DNA of 64,000 nucleotides from JAKFDI01 sp044508835 (GTDB lineage: Bacteria > Pseudomonadota > Gammaproteobacteria > Burkholderiales > Burkholderiaceae_C). The position numbers and the translations under genes are program-made. Below the pieces are notes generated by a model that saw only the letters and a program-made list of their open reading frames with translations, searched no databases and was not told the origin of the DNA. Position 1 is the stretch's first letter. Each line of letters begins with the position of its first letter. The stretch spans positions 8,738 to 72,737 of the forward strand of contig JBIQHD010000025.1 of NCBI GenBank assembly GCA_044508835.1, given 5' to 3'. This document shows positions 56,689 through 64,000 of the stretch, piece by piece.

Positions 56689-59600
56689 TCATGCCGCAAA
56701 CACCCGCGCCACGGTCGCCTTGATCTCGGTCAGGTCAAAGCCCGTCAGGCCCGAGCCTTTGGACGTGACCAGCATCCCGGCGGGCCCGCCGCCCTCGCTC
56801 TCGGGCAGCACGCCATGGGACCGATACCAGGCCAGCTTGGCCTCCCACCGCTGCCGGTAGCCCTCGTTCTCCAGCATGCCCAGGTGCTCCCAGTAGATCC
56901 TGCGTCCGGAGATCTCGTCGTCGATCGTGAAGTCCGGGTAGCGCGTGGACCCGCCCAAGGTCAGCGGCTTCTCGTATTCGTAGGCCTGGCCGGCTGCGGT
57001 CAGGGCTTCGGCCACGGCCAGTTCGGACATCGAGCGCACGGCCATCCCAATGCTGGTGATGTGGATCAAGCCTTCCTGGAAGAACAAGCTCCCCTTGGCC
57101 TGCTTCACCTCGACCATCCTGCAATCGGCCAGCAGGTTGGTCATGCGCCGCGCCGTCTCCGAGCGCAGCGGTGACGCAAAGTCCTTGAGCAGGCCGCGCG
57201 GCCCCTGGTGCATGACCACCACCCGATCCTCGTGCCGCGTCAGCGCCGTGTAGATCAGTTCCCGTGAGAGGATGGGGTGCCCATCTGGCAGCACGACGAT
57301 CACCAGCTTGAACTGGCTGCCCTGCGACTTGTGGATCGTCAGCGCGTAGGCGAGCTCCAGCGCCGCGTTGCCCTCGTCCTTGAAGTCGCTGCCGTAGAAG
57401 TCGTAGGCATAGCCCGGCTGCGAAGAAAACTCGACCTTCAGGATCTTCGGGAACTTGTTCGTCCGCCACTGCCCCACGGCAATGCCAATCTCGCCGTTGG
57501 CCAAGTAGCCCAGCGCACCCTCCTGCGGATACACGCGCTTGCCGTCGCGCCTGTGGTTGGCGAGGTTGATCACCTTGTCGCCATAGACGATACGCTCTGA
57601 GCCAAAGGGCTTGGGTATCGAGCGCGGGAACCGCGTCGCCAGGTCCAGGTAGCCGGCTCGAAAGCGCGTGTGAATCCATCGGTTCACGTCGCCCACGCCG
57701 ACGGTCGTTCCGCGCAATGGGCTCAGGATCTGCCAGTCCTCGATGGCGGCCACCGCGCCCGCGTTGGCGCCGCGCATCGCGTTGAAGTAGTCGTAGTCGC
57801 CTTGCACGACCGCGCCGAGACGCCGATTGAACCCACGCTGGTCGGCATCACTGGCCAGGCCCAGCTCGTTCTTCAGCACGCCAGCCAAGGCCGCCTGGAA
57901 TTCTTCCGGCGTCTTCCACTCGACGAAGCGGATCGTCTTGTGCTCGCCGGCACCGAAGATCTCGTCCTCGCCAGCGGCCGGCGCCACCGCGCTGAACCAG
58001 CGCGCCAGCCGCAGGTCCGCCCGGTCGTCGCCCACCTGCCGGCGCTCGATGGTCAGCTCGGCATAGCTTGGCGCCACGCGCGGGAAGCGGCTCTCGTTGT
58101 CGGCCCGCTTGAGCTTGGCGATGATGTCCACGAACGGCCGGCCAGCGCCGATGGGCGGCAACTGCGACGGGTCGCCGACCAGGATGAAGCGCTTCACGCC
58201 CTGCAGCGCGTCGATCAGCGCCCCCAGCATGTCTTCGGTCAGCATCGACGACTCATCGACGATGACCGTGCCGTAACCCGTCGCCTTCGGCCGATCGCTC
58301 AGCACGTAGCGGCCGACGCGGCCATCGTAGCGGCCGTGCTGGTTCAGGAACTGCGCCACGGTGAAGGCCCGTGCCCCCTCGGCCGCCGCCAGCTCCTGCA
58401 TGCGCACGCGCGCCTTGCCGGTGGGCGCGAGCATCAGGATGGCGTCCTTGGCGATCTCGGGCTGTGCGCACAGCACGCCCAGCACCGTCGTCTTGCCGGC
58501 GCCGGCCGGTCCGGCCAGCACGCTGAAGCGCGCCTCGGCCAGCTCCTTCAGGCAGGCCAGCTTCTCCGCACGGGCCCGCTGGTCCTCGTCGTCGATCGGC
58601 TTGCCCAGCTTGGCCGCGAGCGCCGCCGCCCAGTCCACCTGTACCGCGTGGCGGACGCCCTTCAAGCGCCCCTCGACGTTCTTGCGCACCAGCTCCCGAA
58701 TGTGCCGGTAGCGGTCCAGTTGCAAGCCCAGCGTGCCCTGCATGGGCACTGCCACCACCTCGGGCGCCAGGTCGGCCGCGCGTGCGCTCAGGATGTCGCC
58801 CGTCACCTCGCACGCCGGCCGCACGGCAAAGCCCCTGATCCGCTCGACCAGCTTGTCCACCGACAGCAAGGTATCCCCGCCATCGGCCGCCGCTTCCAGC
58901 GCCGCCACGGCAAAGGCCCGGATGCGCCGCAGGTCCAACGCCGACTCCAGCTGCGAAGGGGCCGCGAGCGGATGCGCCATGCGCACGCTGTCTTCCGGGA
59001 ACACGCCGCGGTCGATGGTCAGCAGCCGGATGCCCTCCGGGTCGTGCCGACTCGCCTCGTACAAGCGGTAGGGATTGGCCAGGATCTCGCCGTCGGACGC
59101 CGCCCAGCCGCGCTTGCTCCGCGAGGCCGCCTCGTACGCATGCCTGGCCTGCTCCTGGACCAGCTCGAAGCGGCTCAACAGCTTGAGAAACGCACGTCGC
59201 TCCTTCGGCAAGCCCTTCCACACCGGCGCCAGCACCACCACGTCGGCGCGAAATGCCTGGGGCAGCGGCGCCTTCGGGTCTCCGAACATCGCCTCCACCT
59301 GCGGCCAGGGGTCGGCGTTCTCGCCCGCACGCTCCTGCAGCGCGTGGCCGATGAAGATGCCGCGCGCCAGCCCCATGGCCTTGAGTACAGCGCCCAGCCC
59401 CGGAAAGGGCCCGCGCACCTTCCACAGCCGCACCAGCTCGCCATGCACCCAGGCCCGTTGCACCTGGGTCGCAATCCCCAGGTCGACGTGCATGCGCTCC
59501 AGCGCCAAGTCGAGTGCCAGCAGGGCCGCAATCGCGCCGTCGTGCGTGACCAGTTCGCTGCCGTACGAGAACTCGTCCCAGTGCTCGTCCGGCGCCTGCG

Positions 59601-60375
59601 CGATGTAGGGCGCCAGGTCCAGGTCGGGCTGCTTCTGGGCTTCGGCCAGCAGCGCCTCGTAAGGCATCAGGAACCCATCCTGCCCCTTGGGGCGGATCGA
59701 GTGCTGCATCGGCCGCTCCCACACCATGCCCGGCGGCCCCGCGCCTTCGCGCGCGTACTCCACCAGCGGCCCCAGTTCCTTGATCCGCCCGGCGCCGACC
59801 AGAATGCGCCCCGTGCCTTCGACGAACGGCACGTGCTTGGCGTAGAACAGGCACAGCGACTGCTCCTTGCGCAAGTGCCCGGCGAACGCGTTGAGCAACG
59901 CGGTCTGGTTCGTCGCCTCGTGCACCCAATTGGATTCGTAGCCCAGCTCCGGCTCGCGCTGCGCGTCGCAGTCGATGTTCAACTCCTCGGCCAGGCGGTC
60001 GATGTTCTCGCGCATCAGCCAGCGGAAGGGCACGATGCCGGCGGAGTAAGCCGGAAAGCGCTGCCGCGAAGGCCGGAAGTGGCCGTAGTTTTTCGGGTTC
60101 TGCGCCGCCAGGGCATGGCGCTTCACGTGGTCCAGCTCGAACGGCGCCATGAATGCGCCGCGCTCGTTCACGCAGGCGGGCATTTCCCCGGCTTGCAGCT
60201 CTTCCAGGCGACGCCCGGCCAACTTCAGCTCGGCCGCATCGCTCTTCGCCGCCGCAATGCCCTTGAGCTTGGCGCAGGCGCCGTTCAAGTGCGGCTTGGA
60301 ACACACCGTGCCCGCCCAACCCGCGTCGTGCCAGGGCACGCGAACGGAGACGTGCCGCAATGGAAACTCCTTCAT
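56689..60375 (-). CDS. RecD-like SF1B helicase with PD-(D/E)XK-like C-terminus
   Basis: A 1228-aa protein. Residues 1-600 form an N-terminal region I do not recognise. The helicase core starts at LAGPAGAGKTTVLGVL (Walker A near 622). APTGKARVRM follows, then VIVDESSMLTEDM (Walker B near 707), LVGDPSQLPPIGAG (motif III near 735) and ALTIHKSQGSQFKLVIV plus YTALTRHEDRVVV (motifs V-VI near 1020-1060). This is the RecD2/TraI (UvrD_C_2) pattern. The end, RYPDFTIDD and YWEHLGML, resembles a PD-(D/E)XK nuclease, giving a helicase-nuclease fusion. The start at 60375 is close to AGGGAGGG. A TTG at 60360 with GAAGGAG upstream is an alternative. Probable role in attacking invading DNA. Confidence 0.88.
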   Translation of the reverse strand: MKEFPLRHVSVRVPWHDAGWAGTVCSKPHLNGACAKLKGIAAAKSDAAELKLAGRRLEELQAGEMPACVNERGAFMAPFELDHVKRHALAAQNPKNYGHFRPSRQRFPAYSAGIVPFRWLMRENIDRLAEELNIDCDAQREPELGYESNWVHEATNQTALLNAFAGHLRKEQSLCLFYAKHVPFVEGTGRILVGAGRIKELGPLVEYAREGAGPPGMVWERPMQHSIRPKGQDGFLMPYEALLAEAQKQPDLDLAPYIAQAPDEHWDEFSYGSELVTHDGAIAALLALDLALERMHVDLGIATQVQRAWVHGELVRLWKVRGPFPGLGAVLKAMGLARGIFIGHALQERAGENADPWPQVEAMFGDPKAPLPQAFRADVVVLAPVWKGLPKERRAFLKLLSRFELVQEQARHAYEAASRSKRGWAASDGEILANPYRLYEASRHDPEGIRLLTIDRGVFPEDSVRMAHPLAAPSQLESALDLRRIRAFAVAALEAAADGGDTLLSVDKLVERIRGFAVRPACEVTGDILSARAADLAPEVVAVPMQGTLGLQLDRYRHIRELVRKNVEGRLKGVRHAVQVDWAAALAAKLGKPIDDEDQRARAEKLACLKELAEARFSVLAGPAGAGKTTVLGVLCAQPEIAKDAILMLAPTGKARVRMQELAAAEGARAFTVAQFLNQHGRYDGRVGRYVLSDRPKATGYGTVIVDESSMLTEDMLGALIDALQGVKRFILVGDPSQLPPIGAGRPFVDIIAKLKRADNESRFPRVAPSYAELTIERRQVGDDRADLRLARWFSAVAPAAGEDEIFGAGEHKTIRFVEWKTPEEFQAALAGVLKNELGLASDADQRGFNRRLGAVVQGDYDYFNAMRGANAGAVAAIEDWQILSPLRGTTVGVGDVNRWIHTRFRAGYLDLATRFPRSIPKPFGSERIVYGDKVINLANHRRDGKRVYPQEGALGYLANGEIGIAVGQWRTNKFPKILKVEFSSQPGYAYDFYGSDFKDEGNAALELAYALTIHKSQGSQFKLVIVVLPDGHPILSRELIYTALTRHEDRVVVMHQGPRGLLKDFASPLRSETARRMTNLLADCRMVEVKQAKGSLFFQEGLIHITSIGMAVRSMSELAVAEALTAAGQAYEYEKPLTLGGSTRYPDFTIDDEISGRRIYWEHLGMLENEGYRQRWEAKLAWYRSHGVLPESEGGGPAGMLVTSKGSGLTGFDLTEIKATVARVFAA

Positions 60376-60411
60376 CTCCCTCCCTGATGGCTTGTTTCGA
60401 CGGGCCCCCTA

Positions 60412-60552
60412 TCAGCGCGCCGCGCGCACCGTAAGGACATCCCAGTCATGGTCGCTGTTATCGACGATGAAGGGGTCGCTGCCGGTCCTCTTGTCGGTCA
60501 CTTCAATTTCGGCTGGTACCGTGAACTTGCAGAGGCAGGCAAATCTGGGCAT
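60412..60552 (-). CDS. Small 46-aa ORF upstream of the helicase gene
   Basis: MPRFACLCKFTVPAEIEV opens a 46-residue reading frame that ends in RAAR, with an acidic middle (DNSDHDWD). Its composition looks protein-like rather than shadow-like. It lies on the same strand, 36 nt upstream of the helicase ATG. No clear ribosome site is seen, so expression is uncertain. Two cysteines (CLC) are not enough to name a zinc site. It could be a small partner of the helicase or a leader peptide. Confidence 0.45.
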   Translation of the reverse strand: MPRFACLCKFTVPAEIEVTDKRTGSDPFIVDNSDHDWDVLTVRAAR

Positions 60553-60687
60553 CGGCAACTGCAAGGTAGTTAGATGCGACCGAATATATCGGGTGTGCCC
60601 GTGGCAATGAGGTCAACTTGCAGGGGCGTCTTGCACACGGATGGCATGGCAATCCCGGAGCTTTGGAGGCCGCGGGAACGACCACGG
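60553..60687. promoter_or_regulatory. Leader region of the helicase cassette
   Basis: This stretch between copy B of the repeat and the small ORF is the probable control region of the leftward cassette. TTGACC (60616-60611, minus) and TATATT (60588-60583, minus) are present, but their 22-nt spacing is too long for a standard promoter. I see no other element. Confidence 0.25.
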
Positions 60688-60734
60688 CAGATGGTCGCCG
60701 AGGCGCCGGCCGCGGTACAGGAGTCCTGGCGGAT
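60688..60734. repeat. Dispersed 47-nt direct repeat, copy B
   Basis: Copy B overlaps the last base of the NUDIX gene's stop codon and runs into the helicase leader. It matches copy A at 56631-56677 in the same orientation. The helicase cassette lies exactly between the copies. Confidence 0.85.
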
Positions 60735-62488
60735 CACGCTGGCGCCCGCCGCAGGCTCAGCCGGTATTCCTTCTTGTCCACGTAAACGAGCTTGCGCAGA
60801 CCGATGGCTTGACTGGCCTTGAACACGTCGCGGAACTGCCGATCCGGATCGCTGAGTTCACCCGGTCCCTCGCCCTTCTCGATCGAACGCAGCGCTCGCG
60901 CTACGCTGCGCGACGGTTCGTGCACTGATATCGCACCGTCGAGGCGGCCGAATCGGGTCTCCAGCGGCTCCAGACGGATCGTGAGGCGATTGTCGGCATC
61001 GCCCTCCGGGAGGTCGAAGCGAAAGAGCATGCGACTCAGGAAAAGATGACGGGGATCGATGTCGAGCCGGGCGAACTGGCCCTGTAGGAGGCGCGGCGTC
61101 GGCAGCGGCGCCTTGCCTTGCAGCTTGCGCACGAGCTGTTCGACGGCGCCTTGCGCCTGGAGGCTTGTCAACAGGAGCCAGCCGCGCTGGAGTGCCGCAG
61201 CATGCTGGGGGGCCGGGTGGCACGGCAGGCCTTTCGCATGCCAGGCCAGCAGCATCAGCAGCTCCCACTCCTCTTCAGTCAGGTCGCAACGGAGTGATTG
61301 TTCCTTGCCGGACTTACCGATCAGGAATTCAGCGCCCGCCGTACCCGGAAGATCCACCGCACAGGTTTCCACTGGCGCGGGCAGTTGCAACGATGGCGAA
61401 CCCGAATCGGGAATAGCATCGAGCAGCGCACGCGCGGCCTCGTAACCGCCGGCCTTCAAAGCGTTCACGTAGGCGCGTTTGCCGTCCGGCCGGGTGTCAT
61501 TCAACAGCTCGTCGGCGGTGAACCACGCCATCTTGTCAGGCGCGACCTGCTCCGCGCGCATCAAGGCCAGCTCGCCTTCGGGCTGAAGCAGAATGGCATA
61601 GATCGCGAAGAAGTATTGGGTCAGCGCGTGGTTGTTGTGCGCACCTTCGACTTGCTGATAGCCGTCCAGAAGTTGCAAGCGCTGCGGCCTGTAATGTTCC
61701 GGGAGCAAGCCCACTTCCTCCTGGAGTTCGCGGGCGAGCGTGTGGCTTAGCGCGCCAAGCAGATTCTCGCCGGGTCCGCCGCGCCAACTCGCGAGCGCCT
61801 CCCGGCGCTTATCTCGTGGTAGGTCGTTCAGCGCCAGGCGCCCACCGGTGAGTACCCAATGCGGGATGCCGCTATTAGAGCGATCCCTGTCCTCACGCTG
61901 CACGAGGAGATAGCGATCACCGAAGCGAATTAGGCCCCACGCCACGTAGACGAAGCGGATCGGGGCGGCCTGCCGCAACGGATGGAAGCGCTGGCGTCCT
62001 TCCTCCAGCAAGTGGAGCAGCCTGCGCTGAGCCTCGACCTCATCCGCAGGCTTGCCAGCGCCCTGCTCCCAATAGTGCGGCGGAACCAGGGTTTGGCTTG
62101 GCGCCGCCAGCGTAGCCAGCAGCGAGCGCGCCATCAACTCTGCCGGGAAGGAAACGAAGGCCCACCGGCCCTGTTCCAGCTGGTCCTCGTCCAACAGGCA
62201 CATGGCCTGGAACAACCGGCGTACCACGCCCAGCACGGCGAGGGCGACGTCGTGCGGAGCATCCTGCGCCATGACCCGCACCAGTTCGGCCGCTTCAACG
62301 TCCAGACGCTCGCTCCCTTCCTCGGCGTTGGCGGGTAGTGCCTTCAGCAGACGTTCCAAGCTGTTTGCCGCGATCAAGTGTCCCTCCGGATTCGTGTCAT
62401 GGACGCATTGTGAAGCGGACCCGGCGCGCCAGAGCCGCCGTTCCGGCAGGTCTCCTGTAGCGACGGCCCAATGGTTGACAGACTTCAT
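60734..62488 (-). CDS. NUDIX-domain protein with winged-helix-like C-terminus
   Basis: About 584 aa. After a helical N-terminus, the NUDIX domain starts near FVYVAWGLIRFGDRYLLVQRE. The box core RELQEEVGL is intact near residue 254, but the first Glu of the box (GX5E) is replaced by Gly. YFFAIYAILL and a loop with DKMAWFTADELL complete the fold. The C-terminal 200 residues begin DLTEEEWELLMLLAWHAKGL, like an OmpR-type winged helix, and are otherwise unrecognised. Its substrate could be a nucleotide signal or NAD-related compound. The ATG at 62488 is used; the one at 62632 would overlap the Argonaute gene. It is divergent from that gene. Confidence 0.78.
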   Translation of the reverse strand: MKSVNHWAVATGDLPERRLWRAGSASQCVHDTNPEGHLIAANSLERLLKALPANAEEGSERLDVEAAELVRVMAQDAPHDVALAVLGVVRRLFQAMCLLDEDQLEQGRWAFVSFPAELMARSLLATLAAPSQTLVPPHYWEQGAGKPADEVEAQRRLLHLLEEGRQRFHPLRQAAPIRFVYVAWGLIRFGDRYLLVQREDRDRSNSGIPHWVLTGGRLALNDLPRDKRREALASWRGGPGENLLGALSHTLARELQEEVGLLPEHYRPQRLQLLDGYQQVEGAHNNHALTQYFFAIYAILLQPEGELALMRAEQVAPDKMAWFTADELLNDTRPDGKRAYVNALKAGGYEAARALLDAIPDSGSPSLQLPAPVETCAVDLPGTAGAEFLIGKSGKEQSLRCDLTEEEWELLMLLAWHAKGLPCHPAPQHAAALQRGWLLLTSLQAQGAVEQLVRKLQGKAPLPTPRLLQGQFARLDIDPRHLFLSRMLFRFDLPEGDADNRLTIRLEPLETRFGRLDGAISVHEPSRSVARALRSIEKGEGPGELSDPDRQFRDVFKASQAIGLRKLVYVDKKEYRLSLRRAPA

Positions 62489-62617
62489 CGTGCACCAGCG
62501 GACCGTATTGCCGGCTCGTCCTGGATCGAGTCGTCGGCCCACCGGTTGGGGGAGCTCGCCGAACCAATCTGAGAGGTCGCCAAGCGGCGAAGAAGCGGAA
62601 AGGGAGACAACGAAGAC
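62489..62617. promoter_or_regulatory. Divergent region between NUDIX and Argonaute genes
   Basis: These 129 nt must hold the promoters of the two divergent genes. AGGGAG at 62601-62606 is the likely ribosome site for the Argonaute ATG. No operator is obvious. Confidence 0.35.
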
Positions 62618-64000
62618 ATGCTGCTCAACCACCTGCCCATCACGTTTTCAGCATCGCAGTTCGCTGGGTACCGCTTTCCCTACGAAAGCAGCGACCAGCT
62701 CAAGGCGCTGCGCGCGCGGCTCTTCAAGACGCACTTCGTGCTGCGCACCGGCGACGAAGTCAGCTTGTTCCCCTATGCGGAAGGCATGGCGACCGATGGC
62801 GAGTTGGTCGCCTTCGACGTGGCCAAGGATCACAGCGTCGCCAACGCCTTGGCCCACCAAGGCCTGCTGCGCTCCTTCTTCAATCACCACCGCAGCATCT
62901 CCGGCGTGCGGCCGGCGAAGTTCGTGCGGGATACCTCCAACCTACTCAAGGGCACAGGTGCTGAGACCTTCGGTGTGTTCGCCGAGTACGCCTTCAATGT
63001 GCGGCCTCTTGCGCCACAAGACGGCGGATTCCTGAACGGCGTGCTCGTCAACTTCGGCGCTCGACTCCTGATCAAGCCCACGGTAAAGGAGCTGCGAGAC
63101 CGCGGCCTGCCGCTTCAAGGGCTCTACGTTGTCGGCGAGAGCGAGGTCGACGACCTCTACATCCTGCCTATGTTCAATCGGCGACTCATGGGGCGCATCG
63201 AACGCATCGAAGGCGACATCGCGGTCCTCACCGACGCGCGCAAAGACCGCATGGCGCTCGATCAACTCCACGTGGAACCCACCTACGCGAACTTCGAGCG
63301 CCTGGGCCGCGCGGCGCTGGGCGCCGACTACGAAGGGTTCCAGCGGCGGCTCGCCGCGTGTCTGTTCAACGTCTCGGCCGCGGACAAGCAACTCGCGCGC
63401 ATCAAGCAGTTGGTGGAGCAGTTCGATGACCTGCAGGGCGATCTGCCCTGCTGCGCCGGCCTGACCGTGTCGCTCGACGGCACGCTGACCGAAGTGAACC
63501 GCGGCATTGGTGTCGGGCAGTCTCGCAAGCTCAACCCGCCTCAGTGCAGCCTGCGGCCCGGAGGCTCCATCACCGTGCCCTGGCCGGTGGATCCGCAGAT
63601 TGACGTCAACGGCCCTTTCGACGCCGACAGCTTCGTGTGCAAGGGCCCTCGCGTCGCGGTGATCTATCCGGCGGCGCATCAAGGCCACGTGGAGCGCTTC
63701 ATCGCCCAGCTGCGTGACGGTGTCCCCTCCAACGGCGCCAAGACCCCGATGCAGCAAGGCATGGCCCGCAAGTTCCGCCTGCAGGGCATGCACTTCGAAC
63801 TGGTCGGCGTCGACGCGGCCTCGAGCAAGGCCCAGGCATACCGCAGCGCGGCGCTAGAGGCCGCACAGCGCAAGGTCGACGCGGCCCTCGTCGTGCTGAC
63901 CGATGAAGATCAGCTGCTGCATGGCCCGCAAAGCCCCTACTACACGGTGAGCGTCCAGCCTCCCCACCTTGACGCCGACTTGGTCAATCGCCAGGCGGGT
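62618..64000 (+). CDS. Prokaryotic Argonaute, long-B (RsAgo) type, 3' end cut by window
   Basis: 461 codons are open to the window end. The order fits long pAgo: N domain, L1, PAZ-like region, L2, then MID. Comparison from memory with RsAgo shows the same blocks: LRDRGLPLQGLYVV (DLLEAGIDLRGMYVV in RsAgo), LMGRIERIEGDIAVL, then PRVAVIYPAAHQGHVERFI at about residue 342 (PRILVVYPSSTQGKVENFL), which opens MID. ALVVLTDEDQLL and SPYYTV near 440 follow. The PIWI domain is off the window, so whether a catalytic DEDX exists cannot be told; RsAgo-type proteins lack it. It would bind guide RNA/DNA against plasmids or phage. The ATG is preceded by AGGGAG. Confidence 0.88.
   Translation, partial: MLLNHLPITFSASQFAGYRFPYESSDQLKALRARLFKTHFVLRTGDEVSLFPYAEGMATDGELVAFDVAKDHSVANALAHQGLLRSFFNHHRSISGVRPAKFVRDTSNLLKGTGAETFGVFAEYAFNVRPLAPQDGGFLNGVLVNFGARLLIKPTVKELRDRGLPLQGLYVVGESEVDDLYILPMFNRRLMGRIERIEGDIAVLTDARKDRMALDQLHVEPTYANFERLGRAALGADYEGFQRRLAACLFNVSAADKQLARIKQLVEQFDDLQGDLPCCAGLTVSLDGTLTEVNRGIGVGQSRKLNPPQCSLRPGGSITVPWPVDPQIDVNGPFDADSFVCKGPRVAVIYPAAHQGHVERFIAQLRDGVPSNGAKTPMQQGMARKFRLQGMHFELVGVDAASSKAQAYRSAALEAAQRKVDAALVVLTDEDQLLHGPQSPYYTVSVQPPHLDADLVNRQAG

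Noticed and set aside
56591..56699. Longer start for the giant ATPase at 56699
   Set aside because: It would overlap the helicase gene and translate the dispersed repeat. The ATG at 56591 begins just after it.
60503..60685. 60-codon minus-strand open frame between NUDIX and helicase genes
   Set aside because: Pro/Cys/His-mixed composition with no start context. It overlaps the leader and the better-looking 46-aa frame.
49162..64000. CRISPR array or CRISPR-associated genes in the island
   Set aside because: No regularly spaced repeats are present; the only repeats are the two 47-nt copies and short tandem units. No Cas motifs are seen.

Overview
The window is very GC-rich, densely coded DNA. 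A Bug-type (TctC) receptor, a recC-recB pair, a SelO protein and a large che/GGDEF operon point to a betaproteobacterium of the order Burkholderiales (Rubrivivax/Leptothrix/Comamonadaceae-like). This assignment is inferred from gene content and base composition only.

Left part (1-21145). recC and a left-truncated recB run leftward, followed by a nitronate monooxygenase-like gene, and a secreted peroxiredoxin converging on selO. A leftward catabolic operon (10147-14985) encodes a CMD-family protein, a LacI regulator, an SDR, a Bug receptor, a VOC protein and a second SDR. Four of its five junctions are overlaps, and two LacI-type AAACGTTT operators lie in its control region. A divergent ArsR/RND module (15208-21145) follows, carrying an efflux adaptor, an RND pump, a DUF2892 membrane protein, an OsmC-like protein and a DUF302 protein.

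Centre (21329-40981). Signal transduction genes, all rightward: a multi-PAS NarX-type kinase with a LuxR-type response regulator, an orphan PAS kinase, then a che operon (soluble-tail MCP-like protein, CheY, STAS, CheA, MCP, CheW, CheR, CheD, CheB). Two c-di-GMP enzymes (GGDEF-EAL and multi-PAS GGDEF) continue the operon through ATGA overlaps. This suggests that one transcript serves both chemosensory and c-di-GMP output.

Right backbone (41107-47343). A LysR regulator is divergent from a cyclophilin-like protein, a Tat-type alpha/beta hydrolase and an MFS exporter. Next come a di-haem cytochrome/peroxidase-like protein and a DUF4142 protein.

Genomic island (about 47452 to beyond 64000). A 3' fragment of a tRNA-Pro(GGG) gene, with its terminator still in place, marks an attachment junction next to a tyrosine integrase. 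The island cargo looks like anti-mobile-element defence. It comprises a 355-aa protein with a C-terminal HEPN-like RNxxxH motif, a 2039-aa AAA/STAND-like ATPase, a 1228-aa RecD-like helicase with a PD-(D/E)XK-like tail, a 46-aa ORF, a NUDIX/winged-helix-like protein and, divergently, a prokaryotic Argonaute of the RsAgo (long-B) type cut by the window end. A 47-nt imperfect direct repeat brackets the helicase cassette. The combination is not one I recognise as a named system and is the most interesting part of the window.
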